NCBI RefSeq assembly: GCF_040448305.1
Contig: NZ_CP148752.1
Coordinates: forward strand, 372,001-436,000
Reading direction: 5' to 3'
Source of the DNA: Pseudomonas fluorescens
Lineage (GTDB): Bacteria; Pseudomonadota; Gammaproteobacteria; Pseudomonadales; Pseudomonadaceae
DNA: 64,000 nt
The translations under genes and the position numbers were made by a program. The notes under the pieces were generated by a model. It did not search any database and was not told the DNA's origin. It was given only the letters and a program-made list of their open reading frames with translations. Positions 34,617 through 45,387 of this stretch are shown here, piece by piece (position 1 is the stretch's first letter; every line of letters starts with the position of its first letter).

Positions 34617-36296
34617 TTACCGCTCATGCACATAGGTGCCTGGTGCGGCTTCACCCGCTGGATAGGCCTTGTTGCCCAATTTCAGCGGAGCTTTTTTCAG
34701 GTTGCCCGCACGCTGTGCGTGCCACGCCTGCCAGTGCAGCCACCAGGAGTCGGCGTGCTTGGTCGACTCTTCTTGCCAGTCATCGGCATTGGCGGGCATT
34801 TCGGTGCTGGTCATGTAACGCGATTTCGGATTGCCCGGCGGGTTCAGAATGCTCTGGATGTGCCCGCTGCTGGACAGCACGAATTCAACGTTGCCGCCGA
34901 ACAGTTGCGCCGACTTGTAGCAGGAGCGCCACGGAGTGATGTGGTCGTTGGTGCCGGCCAGCGAGAAGATGTCGGCGGTGACCTTCTTCAGATCGATTGG
35001 CGTGCCGCACACTTCCAGTGCATCGGCACGGGTCAGTGGGTTACTTTTGAACATCTCGATCAAGTCGCCATGGAACGCAGCGGGCAACCGGGTGGTGTCG
35101 TTGTTCCAGAACAGGATGTCGAATACCGGCGGCTCGTTGCCCAGCAGGTAGTTGTTGACCCAGTAGTTCCAGATCAGGTCGTTGGGGCGCATCCAGGCGA
35201 AAACTTTCGCCATGTCGCGGCCTTCGAGGACACCGGCCTGGTAGGAGTGACGCTTGGCGGCTTCGAGGGTTTGCTCGTCGACGAACAGGGCCACGTCGCT
35301 GTCCAGGGTGGTGTCGAGCACGCTGACCAGCAGGGTCAGGGCGTTGACCTTGTTCTCGCCGATTGCCGCGTAGTGGCCCAGCAGCGCGGTGCAGGTGATG
35401 CCGCCGGAGCAGGCACCGAGCATGTTCACGTCTTTGCTACCGGTGATCGAGGTGACCACATCAACCGCTTCCTTGAGCGCTTCGATGTAGGTCGACAGGC
35501 CCCACTCGCGCTGCTCCTTGGTCGGGTTGCGCCAGCTGACGATGAAGGTCTGCACGTTGTTGCGCAGGCAGAACCGCGCCAGGCTCTTTTCCGGGCTCAG
35601 GTCGAAAACGTAGAACTTGTTGATCTGCGGCGGTACCACCAGCAGTGGGCGTTCATGCACCTGTTCGGTGATCGGCTTGTACTGGATCAACTCCAGCACG
35701 TCGTTGCGAAAGACCACCGCACCTTCGGTCACGCCAAGCGTCTTGCCGACCTCGAATGCGCCCATGTTGACCTGGCTCGGCATGCCGCCGTTATGCACCA
35801 GGTCCTTGGCCAGATGCGAGAGGCCATCGAGCAGGCTTTTACCACCGGTTTCGAAGAAGCGCTTGACCGCCGCCGGGTTGGCCGCCGTGTTGGTCGGGGC
35901 GAAGGCCTCGGTCATGAGGTTGATCACGAAGTGCCCGCGGCTGACGTCCTTGGCCGGCAGGTTGCTGTCGTCGATCCAGTCGTGGAGTTCCTTGCGCCAC
36001 GCCAGGTAGGTTTGCAGATAACGTTTGTAGAGCGGGTTCTGGCTCCAGGCCGGATCCGCAAAGCGACGGTCATCGCTGCCCGGTTGCAGCTCGGATTTGC
36101 CGAACAGCACGTTCTTGAGTTCAAGGCCGAAATGAGCGACATGTTTGGCGCTGTGAATCGGTTGTTTGATGGCCTGCCTGAGCACCATTCGAGCAGAAGC
36201 CAGTAGATCCTTTCCACGCAGTCCAACGACAGGATTCAGCCCCAAGGTGTTTTCCGAGGCTTGACTCTTCAAGTCATCGTTATTCTTGTTACTCAT
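34617..36296 (-). CDS. phaC: PhaC1, class II PHA synthase
   Basis: The 559-residue synthase has Cys296 in GACSGG and the triad regions GTNDHITPW and SSSGHIQSI. It aligns throughout with PhaC2. The first 25 residues contain the KSQASENTLGLNPVVGLRGKDLL start typical of Pseudomonas PhaC1. It is the first gene of the leftward cluster; its promoter should be in the 259-base gap to its right. Confidence 0.97.
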   Translation of the reverse strand: MSNKNNDDLKSQASENTLGLNPVVGLRGKDLLASARMVLRQAIKQPIHSAKHVAHFGLELKNVLFGKSELQPGSDDRRFADPAWSQNPLYKRYLQTYLAWRKELHDWIDDSNLPAKDVSRGHFVINLMTEAFAPTNTAANPAAVKRFFETGGKSLLDGLSHLAKDLVHNGGMPSQVNMGAFEVGKTLGVTEGAVVFRNDVLELIQYKPITEQVHERPLLVVPPQINKFYVFDLSPEKSLARFCLRNNVQTFIVSWRNPTKEQREWGLSTYIEALKEAVDVVTSITGSKDVNMLGACSGGITCTALLGHYAAIGENKVNALTLLVSVLDTTLDSDVALFVDEQTLEAAKRHSYQAGVLEGRDMAKVFAWMRPNDLIWNYWVNNYLLGNEPPVFDILFWNNDTTRLPAAFHGDLIEMFKSNPLTRADALEVCGTPIDLKKVTADIFSLAGTNDHITPWRSCYKSAQLFGGNVEFVLSSSGHIQSILNPPGNPKSRYMTSTEMPANADDWQEESTKHADSWWLHWQAWHAQRAGNLKKAPLKLGNKAYPAGEAAPGTYVHER

Positions 36297-36555
36297 CTAC
36301 GACGCTCCATTGTCCTGAGACGAGTACCGGGTCCTGCTGTGTAGTCACACAGCCAATGCCAGGTACTACTGCTCGGGGTGACCGTTAATACTGCATCGCT
36401 GCTTTTTTAATGCAGAGAGCACTGCAGGGAACTTGCCAGTTCCATTGGTTACCCGAGTTTAATTTTTTTCGCAAGCAGGCCAATCGGCGGCCCTGAAGCG
36501 GAGCATTCAAACAGATGAAATTAGAAAATGCCCTCTAAAGAGCAAGAGGCTCGGA
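36297..36555. other. Promoter-bearing gap upstream of phaC1
   Basis: The gap between phaC1 and the DUF971 gene (both on -) contains a 7-bp hairpin (GCTGTGT 36336-36342 with ACACAGC 36347-36353) close to the phaC1 start. A T-run and an A/T-rich block lie around 36402-36470. These fit a promoter and leader for phaC1, but I cannot place a consensus promoter with confidence. Confidence 0.5.
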
Positions 36556-36927
36556 TTAGAGCATCAGCTTGACGACGGATTCGTTCGGATCGCGGGTTTT
36601 TCCGGCGGCTTTTAGCTCGGCCAGATAATCTTCCCAGAGTGCGTCATAACGTCGCCCCAGCTCGTACAGATATTCCCAGGTGAACAGACCACTGTCGTGA
36701 CCGTCATCGAAGGTCAGTTTCAGTGCGTACTGACCGGCCGGTTCTACCTTGGTCAGGCCGACGTTGATCTTGCCGAATTGCAGGATGGGTTTGCCGTGGC
36801 CCTGGACCTCGGCGGAAGGCGAGTGCACGCGCAGGAACTCGGCGGGCAGGGTGTATTCCTCGCCGGACGCGTATTTCAGCGACAGGGTTTTCGAGGCTTT
36901 GTGCAGCTTGATGTCGGTGGGGATCAT
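36556..36927 (-). CDS. DUF971-family protein
   Basis: The 123-residue protein is of the DUF971 family, which resembles the N-terminal domain of gamma-butyrobetaine hydroxylases. It has an AEFLRVHSPSAEVQGHG motif, VEPAGQYALKLTFDDGHDSGLFTW and YLYELGRRYD. The ATG at 36927 is the family start; the longer open frame upstream comes from REP sequence. Its function is not established. It is encoded downstream of hslU on the same strand, separated by a REPIN. Confidence 0.85.
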   Translation of the reverse strand: MIPTDIKLHKASKTLSLKYASGEEYTLPAEFLRVHSPSAEVQGHGKPILQFGKINVGLTKVEPAGQYALKLTFDDGHDSGLFTWEYLYELGRRYDALWEDYLAELKAAGKTRDPNESVVKLML

Positions 36928-36954
36928 GGCCGGATGTCCGTCTTGAGCAGAACC

Positions 36955-37046
36955 TTGTGGGAGCGAGCTTGCTCGCGATAGCGATGCAACAGTCAACGCA
37001 AGGGTTGAATGTACCGCCGTCATCGCGAGCAAGCTCGCTCCCACAG
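36955..37046. repeat. REPIN between hslU and the DUF971 gene
   Basis: Arms TTGTGGGAGCGAGCTTGCTC and its complement, AAG-core subclass. The interior differs from the ACATTGATG type (it has CAACGCAAGGGTTG). Confidence 0.88.
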
Positions 37047-37070
37047 TTCTACTACATCTGTAAGAGTTGC

Positions 37071-38408
37071 TTACAGGATATAACGGGACAGGTCTTCGTT
37101 CTGCGCCAATTCGCCCAGGTGGCTGTTGACGTAGTCGGCGTCGATCTGGATCACCTTGTCGTCATGGACGCTGGCCAGGTCGCCGGCGCTGAACGACACC
37201 TCTTCGAGCAGGCGCTCGAGCAGGGTGTGCAGGCGACGGGCACCGATGTTTTCGGTTTTCTCGTTGACCTGCCAGGCGATCTCCGCGATGCGCTTGATCC
37301 CGCTCGGCTGGAACTCGATGCCCAGGCCTTCGGTTTTCAGCAGGGCGCAATATTGCTCGGTGAGCGAAGCGTGAGGCTCGCTGAGGATGCGTTCGAAGTC
37401 TTCCGGGGTCAGGGCCTTGAGTTCGACACGAATCGGCAGGCGGCCTTGCAGCTCGGGCACCAGGTCGCTCGGCTTGCTCAGGTGAAAGGCACCGGAAGCA
37501 ATGAACAGGATGTGGTCGGTCTTGACCATGCCCAGCTTGGTGTTGACGGTGCAGCCTTCGATCAGCGGCAGCAGGTCGCGCTGCACGCCTTCACGGGACA
37601 CATCGACGCCACCGGAATTGCCGCGCTTGGCCACCTTGTCGATTTCGTCGATGAACACGATGCCGTGCTGCTCGACCGCTTCCAGGGCCTTGGCCTTCAA
37701 CTCTTCATCGTTGACCAGGCGGCTGGCTTCTTCGTCGCGTACCAGCTTGAGCGCTTCCTTGACCTTGAGCTTGCGGGCTTTCTTCTTGCCCTTGCCCATG
37801 TTGGCAAACAGGCTTTGCAGCTGGTTGGTCATTTCTTCCATGCCCGGTGGCGCGGAGATATCGACGCCGGCCATTTCGGCGACCTCGATTTCGATCTCCT
37901 TGTCATCCAGCTGACCTTCGCGCAGGCGCTTGCGGAACAGCTGGCGGGTGTTGGAGTCGGCAGTCGGGGCGTCGTCGTTGCTGAAACCCATGCGCGCCGG
38001 TGGCAGCAGGGCGTCGAGGATGCGCTCTTCGGCGGCGTCTTCGGCGCGGTGGCGAACCTTGACGATTTCCTGCTCGCGCAACAGCTTGATCGCGGCATCG
38101 GCCAGGTCACGAATGATCGATTCGACGTCGCGGCCGACATAGCCGACTTCGGTGAACTTGGTCGCTTCGACCTTGATGAACGGCGCATTGGCCAGTTTTG
38201 CCAGGCGACGGGCGATCTCGGTTTTACCGACACCGGTCGGGCCGATCATCAGGATGTTCTTGGGTGTTACTTCAACACGCAGCTCTTCTGGCAGCTGCAT
38301 GCGGCGCCAGCGGTTGCGCAGGGCAATGGCGACGGCGCGCTTGGCATCGTCCTGGCCGATGATATGGCGATTGAGTTCGTGGACGATTTCACGGGGAGTC
38401 ATGGACAT
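37071..38408 (-). CDS. hslU: HslU, ATPase subunit of the HslUV protease
   Basis: The 445-residue AAA+ unfoldase feeds substrates to HslV. Walker A GPTGVGKT is at residues 56-63, the pore motif GYVGRDV follows, and Walker B GIVFIDEID and the C-terminal helix (LSRYIL end) that docks into HslV are present. The I-domain, rich in Lys and Glu, occupies about residues 110-230. It lies 55 bases after hslV. Confidence 0.97.
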   Translation of the reverse strand: MSMTPREIVHELNRHIIGQDDAKRAVAIALRNRWRRMQLPEELRVEVTPKNILMIGPTGVGKTEIARRLAKLANAPFIKVEATKFTEVGYVGRDVESIIRDLADAAIKLLREQEIVKVRHRAEDAAEERILDALLPPARMGFSNDDAPTADSNTRQLFRKRLREGQLDDKEIEIEVAEMAGVDISAPPGMEEMTNQLQSLFANMGKGKKKARKLKVKEALKLVRDEEASRLVNDEELKAKALEAVEQHGIVFIDEIDKVAKRGNSGGVDVSREGVQRDLLPLIEGCTVNTKLGMVKTDHILFIASGAFHLSKPSDLVPELQGRLPIRVELKALTPEDFERILSEPHASLTEQYCALLKTEGLGIEFQPSGIKRIAEIAWQVNEKTENIGARRLHTLLERLLEEVSFSAGDLASVHDDKVIQIDADYVNSHLGELAQNEDLSRYIL

Positions 38409-38463
38409 AGTATTTAGCGGACCTCAAGCAAGAATGAGCCGTGGCGCGATGGCCAACACGGGC

Positions 38464-38994
38464 TTACTCGGCGCAGTCCTGCTCCTCAATGGTCTGGGTG
38501 TGGTTGGTGAATACGCAGATGTCGGCGGCGATGCCGAGGGCGGTTTCGACGATTTCCCGGGCTGACAGGTCGGTTTTCTTCAGCAGCGCGCTGGCAGCAG
38601 CCTGGGCGTAACCGCCGCCGGAACCCATGGCGATCAGGCCTTCTTCGGGTTCAACCACATCGCCGTTGCCGGTGATGATCAGGGAGGCGTCTTTGTTGGC
38701 TACCGCGAGCATGGCTTCGAGGCGGCTCAGGGAGCGGTCGGTGCGCCATTCTTTGGCGAGTTCGACGGCGGCGCGCACCAGGTGACCCTGGTGTTTTTCA
38801 AGCTGGCCTTCGAAACGTTCGAAGAGGGTAAAGGCGTCAGCGGTGGCACCGGCAAAACCGGCGATGACCTGACCGTGGTACAGGCGGCGAACTTTTTTCG
38901 CGTTGCCTTTCATCACGGTATTACCAAGGGAAACCTGGCCGTCGCCGCCCATGACGACTTTGCCGTGGCGGCGAACTGAAACGATGGTGGTCAA
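38464..38994 (-). CDS. hslV: HslV, proteolytic subunit of HslUV
   Basis: The 176-residue N-terminal-nucleophile peptidase begins TTIVSVRRHGKVVMGGDG; the Thr just after the initiator is the catalytic residue. The start is therefore the TTG at 38994, with GGAG nine bases upstream. A longer open frame upstream (to 39042) would bury the active Thr. HslV forms a double hexamer capped by HslU. It is co-directional with hslU. Confidence 0.95.
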   Translation of the reverse strand: MTTIVSVRRHGKVVMGGDGQVSLGNTVMKGNAKKVRRLYHGQVIAGFAGATADAFTLFERFEGQLEKHQGHLVRAAVELAKEWRTDRSLSRLEAMLAVANKDASLIITGNGDVVEPEEGLIAMGSGGGYAQAAASALLKKTDLSAREIVETALGIAADICVFTNHTQTIEEQDCAE

Positions 38995-39132
38995 GGGAAG
39001 AGTCTCCACGCAGCGGGGCGAAAATGCCTTATGCCCATTCATATGGGGGTGGTGGAGAGGATTTCAACTGTAGGAAGGGAGAGAGGACGAGTGGTGTGAG
39101 TCAGATGGGGCTGTGGTGTTTGTCAGGGCCCC

Positions 39133-39196
39133 TTCGCGAGCAAGCCCGCTCCCACATTGGAATGCGGTCGAATGTGGGAGCGGGCTTGCTCGCGAA
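39133..39196. repeat. REPIN with perfect 26-bp arms
   Basis: Arms 39133-39158 and 39171-39196 are exact reverse complements with a 12-base loop. The core is GCGAGCAAGCCCGC, so one GAGC half is changed to GGGC on both arms. It lies between the ftsN-like gene and hslV. Confidence 0.92.
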
Positions 39197-39224
39197 GAAC
39201 GATAACGCGGTGATCCTGAAGGAG

Positions 39225-39932
39225 TCAGCGGCTTTGGCGTTGTTGTAACAGCAAGTTGCTGAAGCCGGCGCCCGCCAGTTGTTTCTGCGCAGTGGTCAGT
39301 TGTTCGCGGTTGCTGAACGGTCCGACCAATACCCGATACCAGGTTTCGTCCTTCACCGTTCCGGACTCAACCGAGACAGCCTGGCCCAACAAGATGATCT
39401 GCGCCCGCACCTTATCCGCATCAGTCTCTTTGCGGAACGAGCCAGCCTGCAGGAAAAACTTCGTCACAGGCGCAGCCTTGATCGGTGGCGCAGGAGGCGG
39501 AGTAATCCCGGCCAAAGCAGCCTGGGCGCGAGCCGTGTCGATCTTCGCCGCTTCGGCCGGGGTGACCGGCGTTGTCGGGATGGCCGGTACTTGCGGCGTC
39601 GGCAGGGTTTTTTCCGGCACGGCATCTGGCGGCACGATGACTTCCGATTCCGGCAGCAAGGTATAGAAGTCGTACTTCGGCTTCACCGGTTGCGTAGGGC
39701 TCGGCGGGGTCTTGTTGGCCTCGGCGATCTTGCTGGCTTTCTGCTGTTGCTCGACTTTTTCACGCTTGACCGTGTCGCTGCCCTTGCCCGGCTCCAGTTT
39801 CATCAAAAACACCAGGAAGGCGCCGACCGTGAGGCCGATGACCATCCACAGCCAACCCGGAATCGGTTGCTTTGCAGGAGCTTGGTAACGGCTGGCGCCA
39901 CGCTTGGGTGCAGGTTTTTTCTTGGCAGCCAA
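39225..39932 (-). CDS. FtsN-like SPOR-domain cell-division protein
   Basis: The 235-residue protein has a Lys-rich cytoplasmic start, one membrane helix (about 26-44), a Pro-rich periplasmic linker and a C-terminal SPOR domain (about 155-232; FFLQAGSFRKETDAD... LGQAV... WYRVLVGPF). SPOR domains bind denuded septal peptidoglycan. Its place between argS and hslV, and its topology, match the FtsN-like protein of Pseudomonas. It starts 1 base after the argS stop region, so it is translated from the argS transcript. Confidence 0.85.
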   Translation of the reverse strand: MAAKKKPAPKRGASRYQAPAKQPIPGWLWMVIGLTVGAFLVFLMKLEPGKGSDTVKREKVEQQQKASKIAEANKTPPSPTQPVKPKYDFYTLLPESEVIVPPDAVPEKTLPTPQVPAIPTTPVTPAEAAKIDTARAQAALAGITPPPAPPIKAAPVTKFFLQAGSFRKETDADKVRAQIILLGQAVSVESGTVKDETWYRVLVGPFSNREQLTTAQKQLAGAGFSNLLLQQRQSR

Positions 39933-39933
39933 C

Positions 39934-41670
<1,737 letters not shown>

Positions 41671-41802
41671 GGTCTTCTCTTTCGACCGCAGGCGCGGCGG
41701 CGCATCATGCGCTGGTGGAAAAACTGGGCATTATCCGTTGCGAAGACGGGCTTGCCAACCTTAGCAGGCAGGATGTGGATGTGTGGTGACAATTTGGCCG
41801 CT

Positions 41803-41822
41803 TTCGCGAGCAGGCTCGCGAA
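41803..41822. repeat. Solitary truncated REP palindrome
   Basis: TTCGCGAGC (41803-41811) and GCTCGCGAA (41814-41822) form a 9-bp stem with a two-base loop. It is the inner core of a GCGAGCAGGCTCGC REP without its partner and without the CTCCCACA extension. It lies between argS and priA and is probably a remnant. Confidence 0.7.
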
Positions 41823-41835
41823 GGCGATCTTCAGA

Positions 41836-44055
41836 TCAATACAAATCGACGGGATCTACATCCAAAGACCAGCGCACCGCCCGCCCGCTCGGCATCTGCT
41901 CCAGTACCAGCAACCAACTGGCCAGCAATCGATGCAAGGGTGCCCGCGCCGTAGCCTGTACCAACAGTTGCGCACGATAACGCCCGGCCCGGCGCTCCAT
42001 CGGTGCCGGGACTGGTCCCAATAACTCGATCCCGGTCAGATTCTGTTCGCCCAGCAAACGCTCCGCCTCGCTGCAAGCCTCATCCAGGAAGCCCTCGGCC
42101 TGCCCCGGTTTATGCGCCTCGGCCCGCAGCAGCGCCAAGTGCGCAAACGGCGGCAACCCGGCCGCGCGGCGTTCGCTCAAGGCCTGTTCGGCGAAGGCGA
42201 AATAGCCCTGTTCGGTCAACTGCACCAGCAGCGGGTGGTCGGCCAGGTGCGTCTGGATAATCACCTTGCCCGGCTCTTCGGCGCGGCCTGCGCGGCCAGC
42301 GACCTGCACGATCAGTTGAGCCATGCGCTCGCTGGCGCGGAAGTCGCCGGAGAACAGGCCGCCGTCGGCGTCGAGGATCGACACCAGTGTCACCCGTGGA
42401 AAGTGGTGACCTTTGGCAAGCATCTGCGTGCCGATCAGGATGCACGGCTGGCCTTTTTGAATGGTCGCGAACAGCTGGTTCATCGCGTCCTTGCGCGATG
42501 TGCTGTCGCGGTCGACCCGCAGCACCGGATAGTCCGGGAAAAGAATCGCCAGGCGCTCCTCGGCCCGTTCGGTGCCGGCGCCAACGGGGCGCAGATCGAC
42601 CTTGTTGCACTTCGGGCACTGACGCGGCACGCGTTCGACGTAGCCGCAATGGTGGCAGCGCAGCTCGCCGTGACGCTGATGCACGGTCATCCGCGCGTCA
42701 CAGCGCTGGCACTCGGACATCCAGCCACAGTCATGGCACAGCAGGGTCGGGGCGAAGCCGCGGCGGTTGAGGAACACCAGGACTTGTTGTCCGGCGGCCA
42801 GGGTCTGGCCGATGGCTTGTTGCATCGGCCCGGAAATGCCGCTGTCCAGCGGGCGGCTTTTGACATCCAGACGCAGGAAGCGCGGCTGTTTGGCGCCGCC
42901 GGCGCGCTCGTTCAAGCGCAGCAGCCCATAGCGGCCGGTGTAGGCGTTGTGCAGGCTTTCCAGCGAAGGGGTGGCGGAGCCGAGGACAATCGGGATGTTT
43001 TCCTGTCGAGCCCGCACCAATGCCAGGTCGCGAGCGTGGTAGCGCAAGCCTTCCTGCTGTTTATAGGAACCGTCGTGTTCTTCGTCGATGATGATCAGGC
43101 CGGGGTTCTTCATCGGTGTGAACAGGGCCGAGCGGGTGCCGATGATGATATCGGCCTCACCGTCCCGGGCGGCCAGCCAGGCCTCGAGGCGTTCGCGGTC
43201 ATTGACCGCCGAATGGATCAGCGCGATACGGGCATTGAAACGCTGTTCGAAGCGCGCCAGGGTCTGCGGGCCGAGGTTGATTTCCGGGATCAGCACCAGC
43301 GCCTGCTTGCCGGCCTCGAGGGTTTCGCGGATCAACTGTAGATAGACTTCGGTCTTGCCGCTGCCGGTGACGCCGGCCAGCAGGAACGCGTGATAACTGT
43401 CGAAGCCGGCGCGAATCGCCTCATAGGCGGCGCGTTGCTCCGGGTTCAGCGGGAGTTCCGGTTGCGCCAGCCAGTGTTCGTGGCGTGCACCCGGGGCCTG
43501 CCGGCGGATCTCGACCTGCACCAGATCCTTGGCCAGCAGCAAATCCAGGCTGTCCTTGCTCAGCATCAGTTTGCTCAGCAATTGATGGGCGACGCCGTGG
43601 GGATGCTGGGCCAGCGTGGCCAGGGCTTCGCGCTGGCGCGGGGCGCGGGCGATGCGCGGATCATCGAGGCTGGCCCCCGGCGCGGCGGACCAGAAACGCT
43701 CCTGGCGCGCTTCGGCCAGCTCGCCCTGGCGCAGCAGCACCGGCAGCGCCCAGCTCAAGGTGTCGCCGAGGCTGTGCTGGTAATACTGGGAGGTCCACAG
43801 GCACAGCTTGAACAGCGCCTGTGGCAGCGGTGGCGTAGCGTCGAGCAGGGCCAGGGCCGGCTTGAGCTTCTCGGCCGGGACTTCGCTGGTGTTGGTGACT
43901 TCCACCAGAATACCGATCATCTCGCGCCGGCCGAACGGTACCCGCAGGCGCATGCCGGGGTGCAGCTGGGTGCGCAGGACGCCGGCCGGAGCGCGGTAGT
44001 CGAACAGGCGGCGCAGCGGCGAAGGCAGGGCGAGGCGCAAAATGGCGTCGGGCAC
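41836..44055 (-). CDS. priA: PriA, primosomal replication-restart helicase
   Basis: The 739-residue helicase recognises stalled forks and loads the replisome. It has the N-terminal 3'-end-binding domain, Walker A GVTGSGKT, DEEH box DEEHDGS, zinc-binding cysteine pairs (CHDCGW, CQRC, CHHCGY, CPKC) and C-terminal helicase motifs. The GTG at 44055 (MPDAILRLALPSP) is the family start; the upstream open frame is REP-derived. The next gene in this direction is argS, 165 bases on. Confidence 0.96.
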   Translation of the reverse strand: MPDAILRLALPSPLRRLFDYRAPAGVLRTQLHPGMRLRVPFGRREMIGILVEVTNTSEVPAEKLKPALALLDATPPLPQALFKLCLWTSQYYQHSLGDTLSWALPVLLRQGELAEARQERFWSAAPGASLDDPRIARAPRQREALATLAQHPHGVAHQLLSKLMLSKDSLDLLLAKDLVQVEIRRQAPGARHEHWLAQPELPLNPEQRAAYEAIRAGFDSYHAFLLAGVTGSGKTEVYLQLIRETLEAGKQALVLIPEINLGPQTLARFEQRFNARIALIHSAVNDRERLEAWLAARDGEADIIIGTRSALFTPMKNPGLIIIDEEHDGSYKQQEGLRYHARDLALVRARQENIPIVLGSATPSLESLHNAYTGRYGLLRLNERAGGAKQPRFLRLDVKSRPLDSGISGPMQQAIGQTLAAGQQVLVFLNRRGFAPTLLCHDCGWMSECQRCDARMTVHQRHGELRCHHCGYVERVPRQCPKCNKVDLRPVGAGTERAEERLAILFPDYPVLRVDRDSTSRKDAMNQLFATIQKGQPCILIGTQMLAKGHHFPRVTLVSILDADGGLFSGDFRASERMAQLIVQVAGRAGRAEEPGKVIIQTHLADHPLLVQLTEQGYFAFAEQALSERRAAGLPPFAHLALLRAEAHKPGQAEGFLDEACSEAERLLGEQNLTGIELLGPVPAPMERRAGRYRAQLLVQATARAPLHRLLASWLLVLEQMPSGRAVRWSLDVDPVDLY

Positions 44056-44099
44056 GCGGGGGATCTCGATCAACAAACAATAGGGGGCGTGACATATAA

Positions 44100-44192
44100 C
44101 CTGTAGGAGTGAGCCTGCTCGCGATAGCAATCTAGCAGTCAACATTGCGGCGACTGGCAGACCGCTATCGCGAGCAGGCTCACTCCTACAGG
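44100..44192. repeat. REPIN between priA and rpmE
   Basis: Arms CCTGTAGGAGTGAGCCTGCT and its complement. Both arms carry the same change from GAGCGAGC to GAGTGAGC, so pairing is kept. The interior has CAACATTGCGGCGACTGG. Confidence 0.9.
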
Positions 44193-44243
44193 GGATCGCG
44201 TATTGGGGCGGGAGCCTAGCAGACGACCGGTTTGAGGGACAGC

Positions 44244-44271
44244 TTGCGTGATTGGCATTGTCTGGTAGAAT
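44244..44271 (+). promoter_or_regulatory. Sigma-70-type promoter of rpmE
   Basis: TTGCGT (44244-44249) and TAGAAT (44266-44271) are spaced by 16 bases, and a TGG just before the -10 gives an extended element. This fits strong ribosomal-protein expression. Transcription would start near 44278, leaving a leader of about 60 bases. Confidence 0.6.
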
Positions 44272-44341
44272 CCGCGGCCTAATTACGTGCGGTATTCAAC
44301 AATAGTGTTGGGTGGCGGCACGCTAGCCTGAGGAAGACACC

Positions 44342-44572
44342 ATGAAAGCTGATATCCATCCAGAATACCCAGCAGTTGCTGTTACCTGCAGCTGCGGCAA
44401 CAAGTTCGAAACCCGTTCGACCTTCGGCAAAGCCCTGGCGATCGACGTTTGCAACGAATGCCACCCGTTCTACACCGGTAAGCAGAAGACTCTGGACACT
44501 GGCGGCCGCGTTCAGCGCTTCGCCGACCGTTTCGGTGCTTTCGGCAAGAAAGCTCCAGCTGCTGCAGAGTAA
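44342..44572 (+). CDS. rpmE: Ribosomal protein L31, zinc-binding form
   Basis: The 76-residue 50S protein has the cysteine set C16, C18, C37 and C40, the zinc-containing (C+) type that is used when zinc is plentiful. MKADIHPEY at the start, FETRSTFGKAL and CNECHPFYTGKQK match the family. The last 10 residues are an Ala-rich tail. The 14-base gap to the nuclease gene suggests read-through or reduced transcription at the following hairpin. Confidence 0.97.
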   Translation: MKADIHPEYPAVAVTCSCGNKFETRSTFGKALAIDVCNECHPFYTGKQKTLDTGGRVQRFADRFGAFGKKAPAAAE

Positions 44573-44586
44573 GGTTAAAAAGCCTT

Positions 44587-45387
44587 ATGGGCTTTTCCTT
44601 GCTGTTAAAAAAGGCGTCCCTTGCGGGCGCCTTTTTTGTGTCCGCGATTTGGCTCTCCGGCGCCCAGGCTTTCTGCCCGGCACCCGAGGGGCTGGCCTCT
44701 GTCGCCGTGGAGCGGGTGGTCGATGGCGACACTCTGCGCCTGGACGATGGCCGCAACGTGCGCATGATCGGCCTTAATACGCCGGAGCTGGGCAAGAAGG
44801 GCCGTTCCGACGAACCGTTCGCAGTGGCGGCGCGCAAGCGTCTCGAAGCGTTGGTGGCGGCAAGCGACGGGCAGGTCGGTTTGTTGCCCGGTAAAGAAAG
44901 CAAGGATCGCTACGGCCGCACCCTGGCCCACGTCTATGGTGCAGATGGCGCTAACCTTGAGGCGCAAATGCTCGCCGAGGGCCTCGGTTTCCTGGTGGCG
45001 GTAGCGCCGAATGTCGATCTGGTCGCGTGTCAGCAGGCGGCGGAGCGTAGCGCCCGTCAGGCCGGGCTCGGTGTGTGGCGCCAGTCACCTGTACTGAAGG
45101 CGGATCAGATCAGTGCGTCCGGGTTTGCCGTGCTCAGCGGTCGTGTGAGCAAGGTTCAACGCAATCACGGCGGGGTTTGGATCGAGTTGCAGGATTCGGT
45201 TGTATTGCGTGTTGCACCCAATCAACTGGCGCGATTCGATATCGCCTCGCTGGAACGCTTGGAAGGCAAGCAGGTCGAGGCGCGCGGCTGGGTCCTGGAT
45301 CGTTCGCGGCGTGGCGGTCTCAAGGAGGGTCAGGCGCGCTGGATGTTGCCCTTGACCGACCCGGCGATGCTTCAAGTCGTGCAGTGA
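44587..45387 (+). CDS. Secreted thermonuclease (SNase-like) protein
   Basis: The 266-residue protein has a signal peptide (residues 1-28; cleavage near AQA) and a staphylococcal-nuclease-like OB-fold domain with VVDGDTLRL, IGLNTPE and KDRYGRTLAHVY, which include the catalytic Arg and Asp residues of the family. A C-terminal extension of about 110 residues forms a second small beta-rich region. It degrades DNA or RNA in the periplasm or outside. The start region is crossed by a strong terminator hairpin, so expression probably depends on read-through from rpmE. Confidence 0.85.
   Translation: MGFSLLLKKASLAGAFFVSAIWLSGAQAFCPAPEGLASVAVERVVDGDTLRLDDGRNVRMIGLNTPELGKKGRSDEPFAVAARKRLEALVAASDGQVGLLPGKESKDRYGRTLAHVYGADGANLEAQMLAEGLGFLVAVAPNVDLVACQQAAERSARQAGLGVWRQSPVLKADQISASGFAVLSGRVSKVQRNHGGVWIELQDSVVLRVAPNQLARFDIASLERLEGKQVEARGWVLDRSRRGGLKEGQARWMLPLTDPAMLQVVQ
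44607..44637 (+). terminator. Terminator of rpmE lying inside the nuclease coding region
   Basis: AAAAAAGGCG (44607-44616) pairs with CGCCTTTTTT (44628-44637), with CCC/GGG pairing inside and a tight TTGC turn; a T-run closes it. It begins 35 bases after rpmE and lies within codons 7-17 of the nuclease. Confidence 0.8.

Noticed and set aside
36471..36483. Sigma-54 promoter for phaC1 (TTGG-N5-TTGC on the minus strand)
   Set aside because: The GG to GC spacing is 7 bases instead of 10, so it does not fit the -24/-12 consensus.
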